64,000 bases of DNA. Origin: Pseudonocardia sp. 73-21 (lineage in GTDB: Bacteria > Actinomycetota > Actinomycetes > Mycobacteriales > Pseudonocardiaceae). Under the pieces are notes generated by a model that saw only the letters and a program-made list of their open reading frames with translations, did not search any database and was not told where the DNA came from. Positions 37,155 to 45,967 of this stretch are shown piece after piece; the stretch's first letter is position 1; the number at the start of each line of letters is the position of its first letter. The stretch spans positions 6,047-70,046 of the forward strand of contig NZ_MKVV01000048.1 of assembly GCF_001899645.1 (NCBI RefSeq). The letters run 5' to 3'. A program made the position numbers and the translations under genes.

Positions 37155-38428
37155 CACCGGACCCCTACCTGCCCCACCACGGCAACGACGGCTACCACGC
37201 CGAGCACTACGACCTGGAGCTGGGCTACAAGGTCGGCCCCAACCGGCTGACCGGCCGCACCGTGCTCACGGCCGTGGCCGATCGGCCGTTGACCCGGTTC
37301 TCGCTGGACCTGGGCCCGTTCAAGGTGCCGCGGGTGACGGTCGACGGCCGCGCCGCGACGTTCAGCCACCGCGGCGGCAAGCTGCGCGTCACGCCCGCCC
37401 GCCCGATCGCCGACGGCGCGACGTTCACCGTCGAGGTGCGTTACGTCGGCAACCCGCGGCCGGTGTCGAGCCGGTGGGGCGACGTCGGCTGGGACGAGCT
37501 GACCAACGGTTCGCTGGTGGCGAGCCAGCCGATCGGCGCACCGTCGTGGTTCCCGTGCAACGACCACCCGTCGGACAAGGCGACCTACAGCATCACGATC
37601 ACCGCCGACGCTCCGTACGCCGTGCTCGCCACCGGGGTGCTCACGTCACGGCGACGCTCGGGCAGCACCCGGACCTGGGTCTACCAGCGTCCCGAGCCCA
37701 CCGCGAGCTACCTCGTGAGCGTCCAGATCGGGCAGTACGAGGAGATCACCCTCGCCCCGGGCAAGCTGCCGCAGACCGCCGCCGTCCCGGGTCGCCTGCG
37801 CCGCACCGCCGCCCACGACCTCGGCCGGCACGGCAAGATCATGAAGGTGCTGGAGGGCTTCTTCGGCCCGTACCCGTTCGGCAACTACCAGCTGGTGGTC
37901 ACCGACGACGACCTCGACGACCCCATCGAGGCCCAGGGCATGGCGATCTTCGGCGCCAACCACATCGACGGGAAGCGCACCCACGAGCGGCTCGTCGTGC
38001 ACGAGCTGGCGCACCAGTGGTTCGGCAACAGCCTGACGATCGCCGACTGGAGCCACATCTGGCTCAACGAGGGCTTCGCGACGTACGCGGAGTGGCTGTG
38101 GTCGGAGTCGGTCGGCGAACGCACGGCCACCTCGCACGCCCGCGAGTGGTACGCGGTGGTGGCGGCCCAGCCCGCTGACATCGTGATCGCCGACCCCGGC
38201 GTGGCCCGCCTGTTCGACCAGCGCGTCTACAAGCGCGGCGCGCTGACGCTGCACGCCCTGCGCACCCGGACCGGGGACGAGCGGTTCTTCGCGCTGGTGC
38301 GGGCCTGGGCCGATCGGCACCGGCACGGCACGGTGGCGACCGAGCAGTTCGCGGCGCTCGCCGGGTCCGACGTCGCGGACCTGCTCGACGCCTGGCTTTT
38401 CCGCAAGCCGCTGCCGTCGCTCAGGTGA
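37151..38428 (+). CDS. M1-family zinc metallopeptidase
   Basis: A 425-residue short-form M1 aminopeptidase. The beta-sandwich N-terminal domain is followed by the catalytic domain with VVHELAHQWFGN (about residue 282; zinc ligands His, His) and the third ligand Glu in NEGFATYAEW 18 residues on. The usual GxMEN exopeptidase motif is replaced by EAQGMAIFG, so the amino-end recognition may differ from classic aminopeptidases. No signal peptide is seen. GTG at 37151 overlaps the synthetase stop by four bases, implying a shared task, for example product trimming, recycling or self-protection. Confidence 0.92.
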   Translation: MTPDPYLPHHGNDGYHAEHYDLELGYKVGPNRLTGRTVLTAVADRPLTRFSLDLGPFKVPRVTVDGRAATFSHRGGKLRVTPARPIADGATFTVEVRYVGNPRPVSSRWGDVGWDELTNGSLVASQPIGAPSWFPCNDHPSDKATYSITITADAPYAVLATGVLTSRRRSGSTRTWVYQRPEPTASYLVSVQIGQYEEITLAPGKLPQTAAVPGRLRRTAAHDLGRHGKIMKVLEGFFGPYPFGNYQLVVTDDDLDDPIEAQGMAIFGANHIDGKRTHERLVVHELAHQWFGNSLTIADWSHIWLNEGFATYAEWLWSESVGERTATSHAREWYAVVAAQPADIVIADPGVARLFDQRVYKRGALTLHALRTRTGDERFFALVRAWADRHRHGTVATEQFAALAGSDVADLLDAWLFRKPLPSLR

Positions 38429-38477
38429 GCGCGTAGGCGTCGTGGACGACGTCGGTGCCGGACGAGACGGAGGTCGT

Positions 38478-38514
38478 GAGCGGATATCAGGGTGGGAACA
38501 CCGTCATCCGCGCA
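38478..38514. terminator. Palindromic hairpin between convergent genes
   Basis: GCGGAT (38480-38485) pairs with ATCCGC (38506-38511), and inside the loop GGTG (38491-38494) pairs with CACC (38499-38502). It lies between the M1 peptidase stop and the isochorismatase stop, fitting a bidirectional terminator. Sequence around it (CGGATATCAGGGTGGGAACACC to CCGCGCACGGG) matches the 25962-26001 palindrome. Confidence 0.5.
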
Positions 38515-38520
38515 CGGGGA

Positions 38521-39054
38521 TCACCTGATCAGCTTGTGAACCGCTCTGAACTGCGGGTGGTGGGCGTCGCGGAGCCACTCGAACAGCACCATCTCGGTGG
38601 TGACGATCTCGGCGCCGTGGCGCACCATCCGGTCGACGGCCGCGTCCTTGTTCGACGGCACGCGGGAGCCGATCGCGTCGGCGACGACCAGCACGCGGTG
38701 CCGGGCGGCGAGCAGCCCGAGCACGGTCTGCAGCACGCAGACGTGGGCCTCGCAGCCCGCCACCACGATCTCCTCGGTGTTGGGCGGGAGCAGCGTCGCG
38801 AACCCCGGCTCCCCCGCCGCACCGAACGACATCTTCGGCAGCACCATCTGCGGGTAGGCGGCCAGCGCCTCGACCGTCGGGCCGAGACCGGTCGGGTTCT
38901 GCTCGGTGGCGCACACCGGCACCTGCAGCAGGCCCGCTCCCTCCGCGAGCCGCACCGCGTTGGCGACCACGGCGTCACCATCGTGGATGGCGGGCATGAG
39001 GCGTTGCTGGAAGTCGACGAGGAGCAGGGCGGAGCCGGCGGCGGTGACCAACAT
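38521..39054 (-). CDS. Isochorismatase-like cysteine hydrolase
   Basis: A 177-residue hydrolase. The triad is visible: Asp in LLLVDFQQRLMP, Lys in VLPKMSFGA, and nucleophilic Cys in GCEAHVCVLQT. The length fits the small YcaC-like group rather than siderophore isochorismatases. Its substrate is unknown. The ATG overlaps the stop of the upstream alpha/beta hydrolase by one base, so the two are translated together. Confidence 0.9.
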   Translation of the reverse strand: MLVTAAGSALLLVDFQQRLMPAIHDGDAVVANAVRLAEGAGLLQVPVCATEQNPTGLGPTVEALAAYPQMVLPKMSFGAAGEPGFATLLPPNTEEIVVAGCEAHVCVLQTVLGLLAARHRVLVVADAIGSRVPSNKDAAVDRMVRHGAEIVTTEMVLFEWLRDAHHPQFRAVHKLIR

Positions 39055-39926
39055 CAGGCGAGTATGGCGTCCGCCGCGTCGCGGCAGACACGCCAGGCGT
39101 CGGTGGTGGGGTCGATGAGGGCGAAGTGGTCGGCGCCGTCGATGGTGACCAGCCGGTCCCCCGAGGCCGCGGTGAAGCGCTGCGACTGCCGCAGCGGCAC
39201 GTTGCCGTCCTCCGTGCCGTGGACGCACGTGACCGGCACCCCGATCGGCAGGCGCGCGATCGGCGACGCCAACGCGTAGCGGTCGGGAACGGCGGTGGGC
39301 GAGCCGCCCATCAGGTCCTCCACCGCGCCGCTCCCGACGCCCTGCCGGGAGGCGTCGACGAGGTCCATCACGCCGGCCTGCGCCACCGCACCCCGCAGCC
39401 GCACCTTCGGCGACGCGCCCGGGGTGCCCGCGGGCAGCCCGGGGCGCGCCGCGGCCCAGCCGACGAGCTGGCCGCCCGCGGAGTGCCCGATCGCGACGAC
39501 GCGGTCCAGCGGGAGGGACTGCGCGGCCAGCAGGTCGATCGCCGCCGCCACGTCGTCGAAGGTGGCCGTCCAACCGCCGTCCTCCGTGTCGATGCGCGGT
39601 CCGCCTGCGCTCCCCGCGGCGACGCGCCGGTACTCGATGTTCCACGCCGCCAGGCCCCGGTTGGCGAGGTCGGCGGCCAGCGGGCGACCCAGCTCCAGCC
39701 CGTAGCTCTGCCGCCAGAACCCGCCGTGCACGACGACCGCGACCCCGCGCACGGCCCCCGCGGGCAGCGTCAGCTCACCGAACTGGCTGGGGTGGCTCCC
39801 GTAGGTGATCCTGCGGGGGCCGCTGACGCCGGGCGCCGGCGCCGGGGTGGCGACGGAGCAGGCGGCCAGGGCGGCCGGGAGGGCCAGGAGGGAGGCGAGC
39901 CGGCCCAGGAGGCCACGGCGAGTCAT
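39054..39926 (-). CDS. Exported alpha/beta hydrolase (BD-FAE/esterase type)
   Basis: A 290-residue lipoprotein-type hydrolase. The N-terminal MTRRGLLGRLASLLALPAALAAC carries a twin-arginine-like start and a lipobox ending at Cys22. The oxyanion motif HGGFW, the nucleophile in VVAIGHSAGGQLVGWAAARPG, an Asp in HGTEDGNVP and the His in IDGADHFALI complete the triad. It probably cleaves esters outside the membrane; substrate unknown. Confidence 0.88.
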   Translation of the reverse strand: MTRRGLLGRLASLLALPAALAACSVATPAPAPGVSGPRRITYGSHPSQFGELTLPAGAVRGVAVVVHGGFWRQSYGLELGRPLAADLANRGLAAWNIEYRRVAAGSAGGPRIDTEDGGWTATFDDVAAAIDLLAAQSLPLDRVVAIGHSAGGQLVGWAAARPGLPAGTPGASPKVRLRGAVAQAGVMDLVDASRQGVGSGAVEDLMGGSPTAVPDRYALASPIARLPIGVPVTCVHGTEDGNVPLRQSQRFTAASGDRLVTIDGADHFALIDPTTDAWRVCRDAADAILA

Positions 39927-39956
39927 GGAGCGATCCTGTCAAGAACCCCGGGGGTT

Positions 39957-40000
39957 GCCACGTCGCGGTGGCTGTGGGGGGACAAGCACCGCGACGTGGC
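39957..40000. terminator. Perfect 14-base hairpin
   Basis: GCCACGTCGCGGTG (39957-39970) is the exact reverse complement of CACCGCGACGTGGC (39987-40000), with a 16-base loop. It lies in the 280-base gap between the rsmE stop and the alpha/beta hydrolase start, both on the minus strand, and is the likely terminator of the hrcA-dnaJ-rsmE run. Confidence 0.6.
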
Positions 40001-40206
40001 TCCGCCGGACGAGGGGGACTCTCCGGCGGCCCCGCGGGCGCGAACGCCCACGATCCACTCCGGACACTCACGCGGCCGGAACAGCGCAGACGATATCCCC
40101 ATCCGCCGCGGAACATTCATCGCCATCACCCGGTCGATATCCGACTCGCCGAGGATTCCGCCTGGTCGGCACATCGACACGCCCGAACGGACGACGGAGG
40201 CGGGCA
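40001..40206. other. Intergenic region downstream of rsmE
   Basis: About 200 bases with an AT-richer core (40095-40160). No reading frame with a ribosome site and plausible composition is seen. It may hold sequence that drifts between rsmE and its terminator. Confidence 0.3.
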
Positions 40207-40944
40207 TCAGGACCAGCGGCCGGTCAGCACCCCGATCGCGCCGAGGGCCACGGCGGCCGCGGTCGACGCGCGGAGCACCTCGGGCCCCAGCCGGACGGGC
40301 CGCGCGCCCGCCCCCACGAGCGCGGCGATCTCCTCGTCGGACACCCCGCCCTCGGGCCCGACGACGAGCAGCACGTCGCCCTCCGCGGGCAGGGCGACGT
40401 CGGCGAGGTGGTCGGTGGCGGCCTCGTGCAGCACGAGCGCGCACGCCACCTCGGCGACCCGCCGGGCCAGCGCCGGCGTCGAGACGGGCTCCTCCACCTC
40501 CGGCAGCCACGGCCGCCGGGCCTGCTTGGCGGCCTCGCGCACCGTGGAGCGCCATTTCGCGAGCGCCTTGTCACCGCGGGGCCCGTCCTCCCAGCGCGCG
40601 ACGCAGCGGGCGGCCCGCCAGGGCAGGATCCCGTCCACCCCGGCCTCGGTGGCGAGCTCGACGGCCAGCTCGCCCCGGTCCCCCTTGACCAGCGCCTGCG
40701 CCAGGAGCACGCGCGGCGCGGGGGGTGCGAGGTCCTCCCGCGCCTCGATGGTGACGGTGACCGTGTCCCGACCCGTGGACGCGACGACGCCGTGCGCGAG
40801 CCCGCCCCGGCCGTCGGCGAGCAGCACGGCCTCCCCCGCCCGCAACCGCTTGACGGTGGCGGCATGCCGCCCCTCCGCCCCGTCGAGCAGAAGCGATCCG
40901 GAGGAGGGGAGGACCGGGACGAGGAACAGCGGTGCGGTACTCAC
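40207..40944 (-). CDS. rsmE: 16S rRNA (uracil1498-N3)-methyltransferase
   Basis: A 245-residue SPOUT-family methyltransferase for U1498 of 16S rRNA. The N-terminal PUA-like part carries GAEGRHAATVKRLRAGE; the knotted SAM-binding part carries LVVGPEGGVSDEEIAAL and RLGPEVLRASTAAAVALGA. The order rsmE after dnaJ2 and hrcA is the same as in mycobacteria (Rv2372c-Rv2374c). Confidence 0.95.
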   Translation of the reverse strand: MSTAPLFLVPVLPSSGSLLLDGAEGRHAATVKRLRAGEAVLLADGRGGLAHGVVASTGRDTVTVTIEAREDLAPPAPRVLLAQALVKGDRGELAVELATEAGVDGILPWRAARCVARWEDGPRGDKALAKWRSTVREAAKQARRPWLPEVEEPVSTPALARRVAEVACALVLHEAATDHLADVALPAEGDVLLVVGPEGGVSDEEIAALVGAGARPVRLGPEVLRASTAAAVALGAIGVLTGRWS

Positions 40945-41023
40945 CGCACCCCCGGAACCCGGTCAGACGAACGGCACATTCGTCGGAACCTATCCGACGG
41001 GAGTGCCGCTCGTCGGAGGTGGC
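40945..41023 (-). promoter_or_regulatory. Spacer with two small hairpins between dnaJ2 and rsmE
   Basis: GACGAA-N7-TTCGTC (about 40966-40984) and TCCGACG-N11-CGTCGGA (about 40989-41013) are perfect inverted repeats of six and seven bases. They share the words GACGA and GGCAC. They may slow or process the transcript between the chaperone and methyltransferase genes. Confidence 0.3.
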
Positions 41024-42184
41024 TCAGCGACCGAAGCTGTCGCGCAGCTTGGAGAAGATGCCGTGGCCGTTGCGGTTGCCGCCGACCAGATCCGGCTGCT
41101 CCTCACCCCGGAGCGCCGCCAGCTGGCGCAGCAGGTCCGTCTGCTCCTTGGTCAGGGCCGTGGGCACCGCGACGTCGATGTGCACCATCAGGTCGCCGTA
41201 GCCGTCGACGCGGCCGGTGGAGCGCAGCCGGGGCATGCCCTTGCCGCGCAGCGTCTTGACGGTGCCGGCCTGGGTGCCCGCGTCGACGTGCAGCTCGTCG
41301 GTGCCGTCGAGGGTGGGCAGCGGCAGCGTGGTGCCCAGCGCGGCGGCCGTCATCGGGAGGGCGACGGTGCAGTGCAGGTCGGCGCCGTCGCGGGTGAACA
41401 GCTCGTGCGGCTCCTCCTCGACCTCCACGTACAGGTCGCCGGCGGGCCCGCCGCCGGAACCGACCTCGCCCTGCCCGGCCAGCCGCACGCGCATGCCGTC
41501 GGCCACGCCGGCCGGGATGCGCACGCCGACGGTGCGCCGCGAGCGCACGCGCCCGTCGCCGCCGCACTGGCGGCACGGGTCGGGGATGACCTCGCCGAAG
41601 CCGCGGCACTGCGGGCACACCCGCGACGTGACGACCTGGCCCAGGAACGAGCGCTGGACGCTCTGCACCTCGCCGCGGCCGTTGCAGATGTCGCACATGG
41701 ACGGGGCGCTGCCGGGGGCGCAGCCCGAACCGGTGCACTCGGTGCACAGGACGGCGGTGTCGACCGCGAGGTCGCGGGTGACACCGGTGGCGCAGTCCTC
41801 GAGCGTGAGCGTCATCCGGATCAGCGCGTCGGCGCCGGGCTGCACGCGGCTGCGCGGGCCCCGCCCACGACCGCCGCCCCCGCCCTGGCCGCCGAAGAAG
41901 GCGTCCATGATGTCGCCGAAGCCGAACTGGCTGAACGGGTCGCCCCCGCCGCCACCACCGCCACCGTTGCCCAGCGGATCACCGCCGAGGTCCACGATGC
42001 GCCGCTTCTCGGGGTCCGAGAGCACCTCGTAGGCCGCGCTGATCTCGGCGAACCGCTCCTGCGCGGCCGGATCCGGGTTGACGTCGGGATGCAGCTCGCG
42101 CGCGAGCCTCCGGTAGGCCCGCTTGATCTCGTCGGCCCCTGCGTCCTGTGCGACGCCCAAGGTGCCGTAGTAGTCCCGTGCCAC
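41024..42184 (-). CDS. dnaJ: Co-chaperone DnaJ (DnaJ2 type)
   Basis: A 386-residue type I DnaJ. The J domain begins [12 protein letters not shown] with the HPD motif in ELHPDVNPD; a Gly-rich linker follows; the zinc centre has four CxxCxGxG repeats ([32 protein letters not shown]). The GTG at 42184, with GGGGA nine bases upstream, gives the usual actinobacterial start; an ATG at 42199 adding five residues is possible. It is cotranscribed with hrcA. Confidence 0.95.
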   Translation of the reverse strand: MARDYYGTLGVAQDAGADEIKRAYRRLARELHPDVNPDPAAQERFAEISAAYEVLSDPEKRRIVDLGGDPLGNGGGGGGGGDPFSQFGFGDIMDAFFGGQGGGGGRGRGPRSRVQPGADALIRMTLTLEDCATGVTRDLAVDTAVLCTECTGSGCAPGSAPSMCDICNGRGEVQSVQRSFLGQVVTSRVCPQCRGFGEVIPDPCRQCGGDGRVRSRRTVGVRIPAGVADGMRVRLAGQGEVGSGGGPAGDLYVEVEEEPHELFTRDGADLHCTVALPMTAAALGTTLPLPTLDGTDELHVDAGTQAGTVKTLRGKGMPRLRSTGRVDGYGDLMVHIDVAVPTALTKEQTDLLRQLAALRGEEQPDLVGGNRNGHGIFSKLRDSFGR

Positions 42185-42265
42185 TCGCGCGTTCCCCATG
42201 ATCCTTCTCGCTCAGAAAGTCGTCTGCAGTACAAGCTGTGCCGATTGTCGCTCCGCAAGCTCCGC

Positions 42266-43285
42266 TCAGCGCCCGGCCAGGATCTCACCCACGTAACGGG
42301 CGACGGCATGCACCGCCGCGATGGAACCCGGATAGTCCATCCGGGTGGGCCCGACCACGCCCATTCCCCCCAACACCGTGCCCGCGCCGTAGCCGATCGA
42401 CAGCACGGAGGTGTCACGCATCTCCTCGGCCTCGTTCTCGCCGCCGATCCGGACCGTGACCGTGCCCGGGTCCTGTGCGGACGCGAGCAGCTTGAGCACG
42501 ACGACCTGCTCCTCCAGCGTCTCGAGGACCTGGCGCAGGGAGCCGGGGAAGTCGGCGGCGTTGCGGGTGAGGTTGCCGGTGCCGCCCAGCACCAGCCGCT
42601 CCTCGGGATGCTCGACGAGCGTCTCGATCAGCACCGTGGCCAGGGTGGTGACGACGTCGCGCAACGCCGCGGGCGCGGTCTCGGGCAGGTCGGCCACGGC
42701 GACGGACGCCGCGGCGAGCGGGCGGCCCGACAGCGCGCCGTTGATGAGGGTGCGGATCTCGCCGACGTCGGAGTCGGACAGCACCTGCCCGAGATCGACG
42801 ACGCGCTGGTCGACGCGGCCGCTGTCGGTGATGAGCACCAGCATCAGCCGGGCCGGCGTCAGCGCGACCACCTCGCAGTGCCGCACGGTGGAGCGGGTGA
42901 GCGTGGGGTACTGCACGACGGCGACCTGGCGGGTGAGCTGGGCGAGCAGCCGGACGCTGCGGCGCAGCACGTCGTCGAGGTCCACCGCACCGTCGAGGAA
43001 GGCCTGCACGGCCCGCTTCTCCGCGGACGAGAGCGGCTTGACCTGCGCCAACCGGTCGACGAACAGCCGGTAGCCCTTGTCGGTGGGCACCCGGCCGGCA
43101 CTGGTGTGGGGCTGGGCGATGAGCCCGTCCTCCTCCAGCACGGCCATGTCGTTGCGGACGGTGGCGCTGGAGACCCCGAGGTTGTGGCGGTCGACGATCA
43201 TCTTGGAGCCGACGGGCTCCTGGGTGGAGACGTAGTCGGCGACGATCGCGCGCAGGACCGCGAAGCGGCGCTCGTCGGCGTTCAT
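42266..43285 (-). CDS. hrcA: Heat-inducible transcription repressor HrcA
   Basis: A 339-residue repressor of class I heat-shock genes. The N-terminal winged helix ([51 protein letters not shown]) and the region [20 protein letters not shown] are diagnostic. The C-terminus ends [39 protein letters not shown]. It binds CIRCE elements elsewhere in the genome; none is visible upstream of itself. Confidence 0.96.
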   Translation of the reverse strand: MNADERRFAVLRAIVADYVSTQEPVGSKMIVDRHNLGVSSATVRNDMAVLEEDGLIAQPHTSAGRVPTDKGYRLFVDRLAQVKPLSSAEKRAVQAFLDGAVDLDDVLRRSVRLLAQLTRQVAVVQYPTLTRSTVRHCEVVALTPARLMLVLITDSGRVDQRVVDLGQVLSDSDVGEIRTLINGALSGRPLAAASVAVADLPETAPAALRDVVTTLATVLIETLVEHPEERLVLGGTGNLTRNAADFPGSLRQVLETLEEQVVVLKLLASAQDPGTVTVRIGGENEAEEMRDTSVLSIGYGAGTVLGGMGVVGPTRMDYPGSIAAVHAVARYVGEILAGR

Positions 43286-43323
43286 CGCCCCATTCTATGT
43301 GTTCGGTGTGGAGAATGCCCCGC

Positions 43324-43902
43324 GTGCAGATCCGTCTCACGACCCTCCACGCGATCGCCGCCGGCACCGTCACGCTGCTGTTCCGCCGCTGGGAGCGGCC
43401 GCGCGTGCTCGTCGGGGGTACGCAGCGCACGCCCGTCGGAGTGCTGGAGTTCACGGCCGTCGACCCGGTGGACGCGGGCGACCTCACCCCCGACGACGCC
43501 GAGGCGGCCGGGTTCGCCGACCTCGACGCGCTGCGCGCCGCCCAGGTCGGGGAGAACCAGCTCTACCGCGTGGCGGTGCGCCTGGCCGGGCCGGACCCGC
43601 GCGTGGCACTGCGCGCGAAGGCCCGGCTCTCGGCCACCGCCCGCGCTGAGATCGCCGAGCGCCTGGCCCGGCTCGACCGCGCGTCGAAGCGCGGACCGTG
43701 GACGGCCGCGGTGCTCGACCTCATCGCCGGGAACCCCGGCGTCCGCGCCCCGGACCTCGCGGCCGGCCTGGGCCTGGAGACGCTCCCGTTCAAGCGCGAC
43801 GTGCGCAAGCTCAAGGAGCTGGGACTGACCGAGAGCCTGGAGGTGGGCTACCGGCTCTCGCCGCGCGGCCGGGCGTGGCTCCGCACGAAAAGGTTGAACT
43901 GA
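43324..43902 (+). CDS. ASCH-like domain protein with C-terminal winged helix
   Basis: A 192-residue two-domain protein. The N-terminal half (QIRLTTLHAIAAGTVTLLFRRWERPRVLVGGTQRTPVGVLEFTAVDPV) has the small beta-barrel pattern of ASCH/PUA-like RNA-binding domains. The C-terminal half (TAAVLDLIAGNPGVRAPDLAAGLGLETLPFKRDVRKLKELGLTESLEVGYRLSPRG) is a winged helix. The GTG at 43324 has GGAG ten bases upstream; ATG at 43315 is possible. It is divergent from hrcA. The function is unknown, though an RNA- or nucleotide-linked regulator is likely. Confidence 0.78.
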   Translation: MQIRLTTLHAIAAGTVTLLFRRWERPRVLVGGTQRTPVGVLEFTAVDPVDAGDLTPDDAEAAGFADLDALRAAQVGENQLYRVAVRLAGPDPRVALRAKARLSATARAEIAERLARLDRASKRGPWTAAVLDLIAGNPGVRAPDLAAGLGLETLPFKRDVRKLKELGLTESLEVGYRLSPRGRAWLRTKRLN

Positions 43903-43940
43903 ACACTATCCACACCACCACGGTGGCATCGTGGGGTCAC

Positions 43941-45059
43941 ATGGCCGGGCAACGCTTCAGCCGGCGCTGGCTGCTGGTCGCGGCCGGTGCCGCGGCGATC
44001 GTCGGCGTGAGCGCCGTGCAGCTGCCCGCGGCCGCCCTCGACGTGGATGCCGAGGCCCTGCGCCGGTGCATCCGCGCGGAGGTCCCGCCGTACGTCGGGT
44101 ACGCCGAGGCCAGCGGCCGGCTCGGGCTCCCGGAGATCCCGCAGCTCGAGTCGGTCACCACGCTGCTGACCACCACGACCCGGATCCGCAGCTACGTCGC
44201 CGGCGCCGACCGCTGGCGCGCCGACCAGCTGACCGGGGCGCTGGGCGACAGCGAGCGCGACACCTACCACCTGGGCGCCGCGGAGTACGTGTGGGACTTC
44301 GGCGGCAACCAGCTCACCCGCGTCCTCGGCCAGGCCCCGCTGCGGCTCCCGCGCGCCGGCGACCTGCTGCCCCCCGACCTCGCCCGCCGCATGCTCGGAC
44401 TCGCCCCCGGCGACCCGGTGACGGCGATCCCGGCCCGTCGCATCGCCGGCCGGGACGCCGCGGGCATCCGGCTCGTCCCCACCGATCCGGACACGACGGT
44501 CGGACGCGTCGACATCTGGGCCGACCCCACCACGGCGCTGCCGCTGCGCGTCGAGATCGCCGCGCGGACCGGCCCGACGCTGCTGGTCAGCGAGCTGCTG
44601 GAGGTCACCGACGGTCCACCTGATCCCGCGGTGCTGCGGCCCGTCGTGCCGCCGGGAGCCGGGGCCGTCACGGCGAGCGCCGCCGATCTCAGCGGCGCCC
44701 TGCGCGACCTGAGGGCCCCGCCCGCTCCGGCCCGGCTCGCCGGCCGGGCCCGGCTCACTCTGCCCAGTACCCCGGGCAGCGACCTGCCGGGTGTCGGCGT
44801 CTACGGCACCGGGCTGGCCGGGTTCGTGCTCATCCCGACCGGCCGTGACGTCGCCGACCGGGCCGTCGACGGCGCGACGGCGGCCGGGGGGACGGCGATC
44901 CCGGTACCGTTCGGACGCGCGGCGCGGATCGGCACGCCGTTGCTGTCGGTGGCGGTCCGGTCCACCGGGCGGCGTGGATCGCTGCTGATCGGCACCGTCG
45001 CCGCGGACGTCCTGCAACAGGCCCTGCTCGAACTCCCCGCGCGAGGACGGCCCTCATGA
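43941..45059 (+). CDS. RseB/LolA-like exported protein
   Basis: A 372-residue protein with an N-terminal signal or anchor helix (RRWLLVAAGAAAIVGVSAVQLPAAAL). The following domain has the LolA/RseB-like pattern (SVTTLLTTTTRIRSYVAGADRWRADQLTGALGDSERDTYHLGAAEYVWDFGGNQLTRVLG, then GIRLVPTDPDTTVGRVDIWADPTTALPLRVEI). Related actinobacterial proteins are annotated as sigma-E regulatory. Here it overlaps an ABC ATPase by four bases, so it may be a lipid- or stress-sensing subunit of that transporter. Confidence 0.78.
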   Translation: MAGQRFSRRWLLVAAGAAAIVGVSAVQLPAAALDVDAEALRRCIRAEVPPYVGYAEASGRLGLPEIPQLESVTTLLTTTTRIRSYVAGADRWRADQLTGALGDSERDTYHLGAAEYVWDFGGNQLTRVLGQAPLRLPRAGDLLPPDLARRMLGLAPGDPVTAIPARRIAGRDAAGIRLVPTDPDTTVGRVDIWADPTTALPLRVEIAARTGPTLLVSELLEVTDGPPDPAVLRPVVPPGAGAVTASAADLSGALRDLRAPPAPARLAGRARLTLPSTPGSDLPGVGVYGTGLAGFVLIPTGRDVADRAVDGATAAGGTAIPVPFGRAARIGTPLLSVAVRSTGRRGSLLIGTVAADVLQQALLELPARGRPS

Positions 45060-45967
45060 CCGTGATCCGGACGGCCTCCCTCACCAAGCGCTTCGGCCGG
45101 GTCACCGCGGTGAACGGCGTCGACCTCACCGTGCCCGCGGGCGTCCGGTTCGGACTGCTCGGCCCCAACGGCTCCGGCAAGACGACGCTCGTGCGGATGC
45201 TGCTGGGCCTGGTGCACCCGACGTCCGGCTCCGTGGAGCTGCTCGGGCGGGCGATGCCCCGCCACGCCGCCGACGTGCTGCCCCGCGTCGGCGCGCTGGT
45301 GGAGAACCCCGCCGCGTGGCCGCACCTGTCCGGCCGGGCGAACCTGCGCCTGCTCGACGCCGCCGGGAGAGGCGGCCGGGGCCGCGACCGGAAGGCCCGG
45401 GTCGAGGACGTGCTGGCCCGCGTCGGGCTCGCCGGCGTGGACCGCCGCCCCGTGAAGGCCTACTCGCTGGGCATGCGCCAGCGTCTCGGCATCGCCGCCG
45501 CACTCCTGCGGGGGCCCGAGCTGCTGCTGCTCGACGAGCCGACCAACGGGCTCGACCCCCGCGGCATCGGCGAGATGCGCGAGCTGCTGCTGGGGCTGTC
45601 CGCGTCGGGGGTGACGGTGGTGCTCTCGAGCCACCTCCTGTCCGAGGTGGAGGCGCTCTGCACCCGCGTCGGGGTGATGGACGCGGGGCGGCTGGTGCTC
45701 ACCGAGGACCTCGACGTCCTGCGCTCCCCCACCGGCCACGTGCGGGTCCGCACGCCCGACCCCGGCTCGGTGGTCGGACTGCTCAACGGCCAGGTCGTGC
45801 ACCGCGACGGCGACGCCCTGCTCGTACGTGCGCCCGACGCGGGCGTCCTCAACGCGCAGCTCGTCGCGGCGGGCATCACCGTCACCGAGCTGAGCGCGGA
45901 ACGACGGAGCCTGGAACAGGTCGTGCTGGAGCTGACCGGTGCCGGTTCGGACCGGGTCGACCCGTGA
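45056..45967 (+). CDS. ABC transporter ATP-binding protein (drug/lipid exporter type)
   Basis: A 303-residue ATPase. Walker A is GLLGPNGSGKTTLVRML, the signature is YSLGMRQRLGIAAAL, Walker B is LLLLDEPTNGLDP, and the H-loop is VVLSSHLLSEVEALC. The C-terminal about 80 residues are the regulatory tail seen in DrrA/BcrA-type exporters. It overlaps both its neighbours by four bases and pairs with the following ABC-2 permease. Confidence 0.93.
   Translation: MTVIRTASLTKRFGRVTAVNGVDLTVPAGVRFGLLGPNGSGKTTLVRMLLGLVHPTSGSVELLGRAMPRHAADVLPRVGALVENPAAWPHLSGRANLRLLDAAGRGGRGRDRKARVEDVLARVGLAGVDRRPVKAYSLGMRQRLGIAAALLRGPELLLLDEPTNGLDPRGIGEMRELLLGLSASGVTVVLSSHLLSEVEALCTRVGVMDAGRLVLTEDLDVLRSPTGHVRVRTPDPGSVVGLLNGQVVHRDGDALLVRAPDAGVLNAQLVAAGITVTELSAERRSLEQVVLELTGAGSDRVDP

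Noticed and set aside
43286..43323. CIRCE element at hrcA
   Set aside because: No TTAGCACTC-N9-GAGTGCTAA-like repeat in the short hrcA upstream gap.
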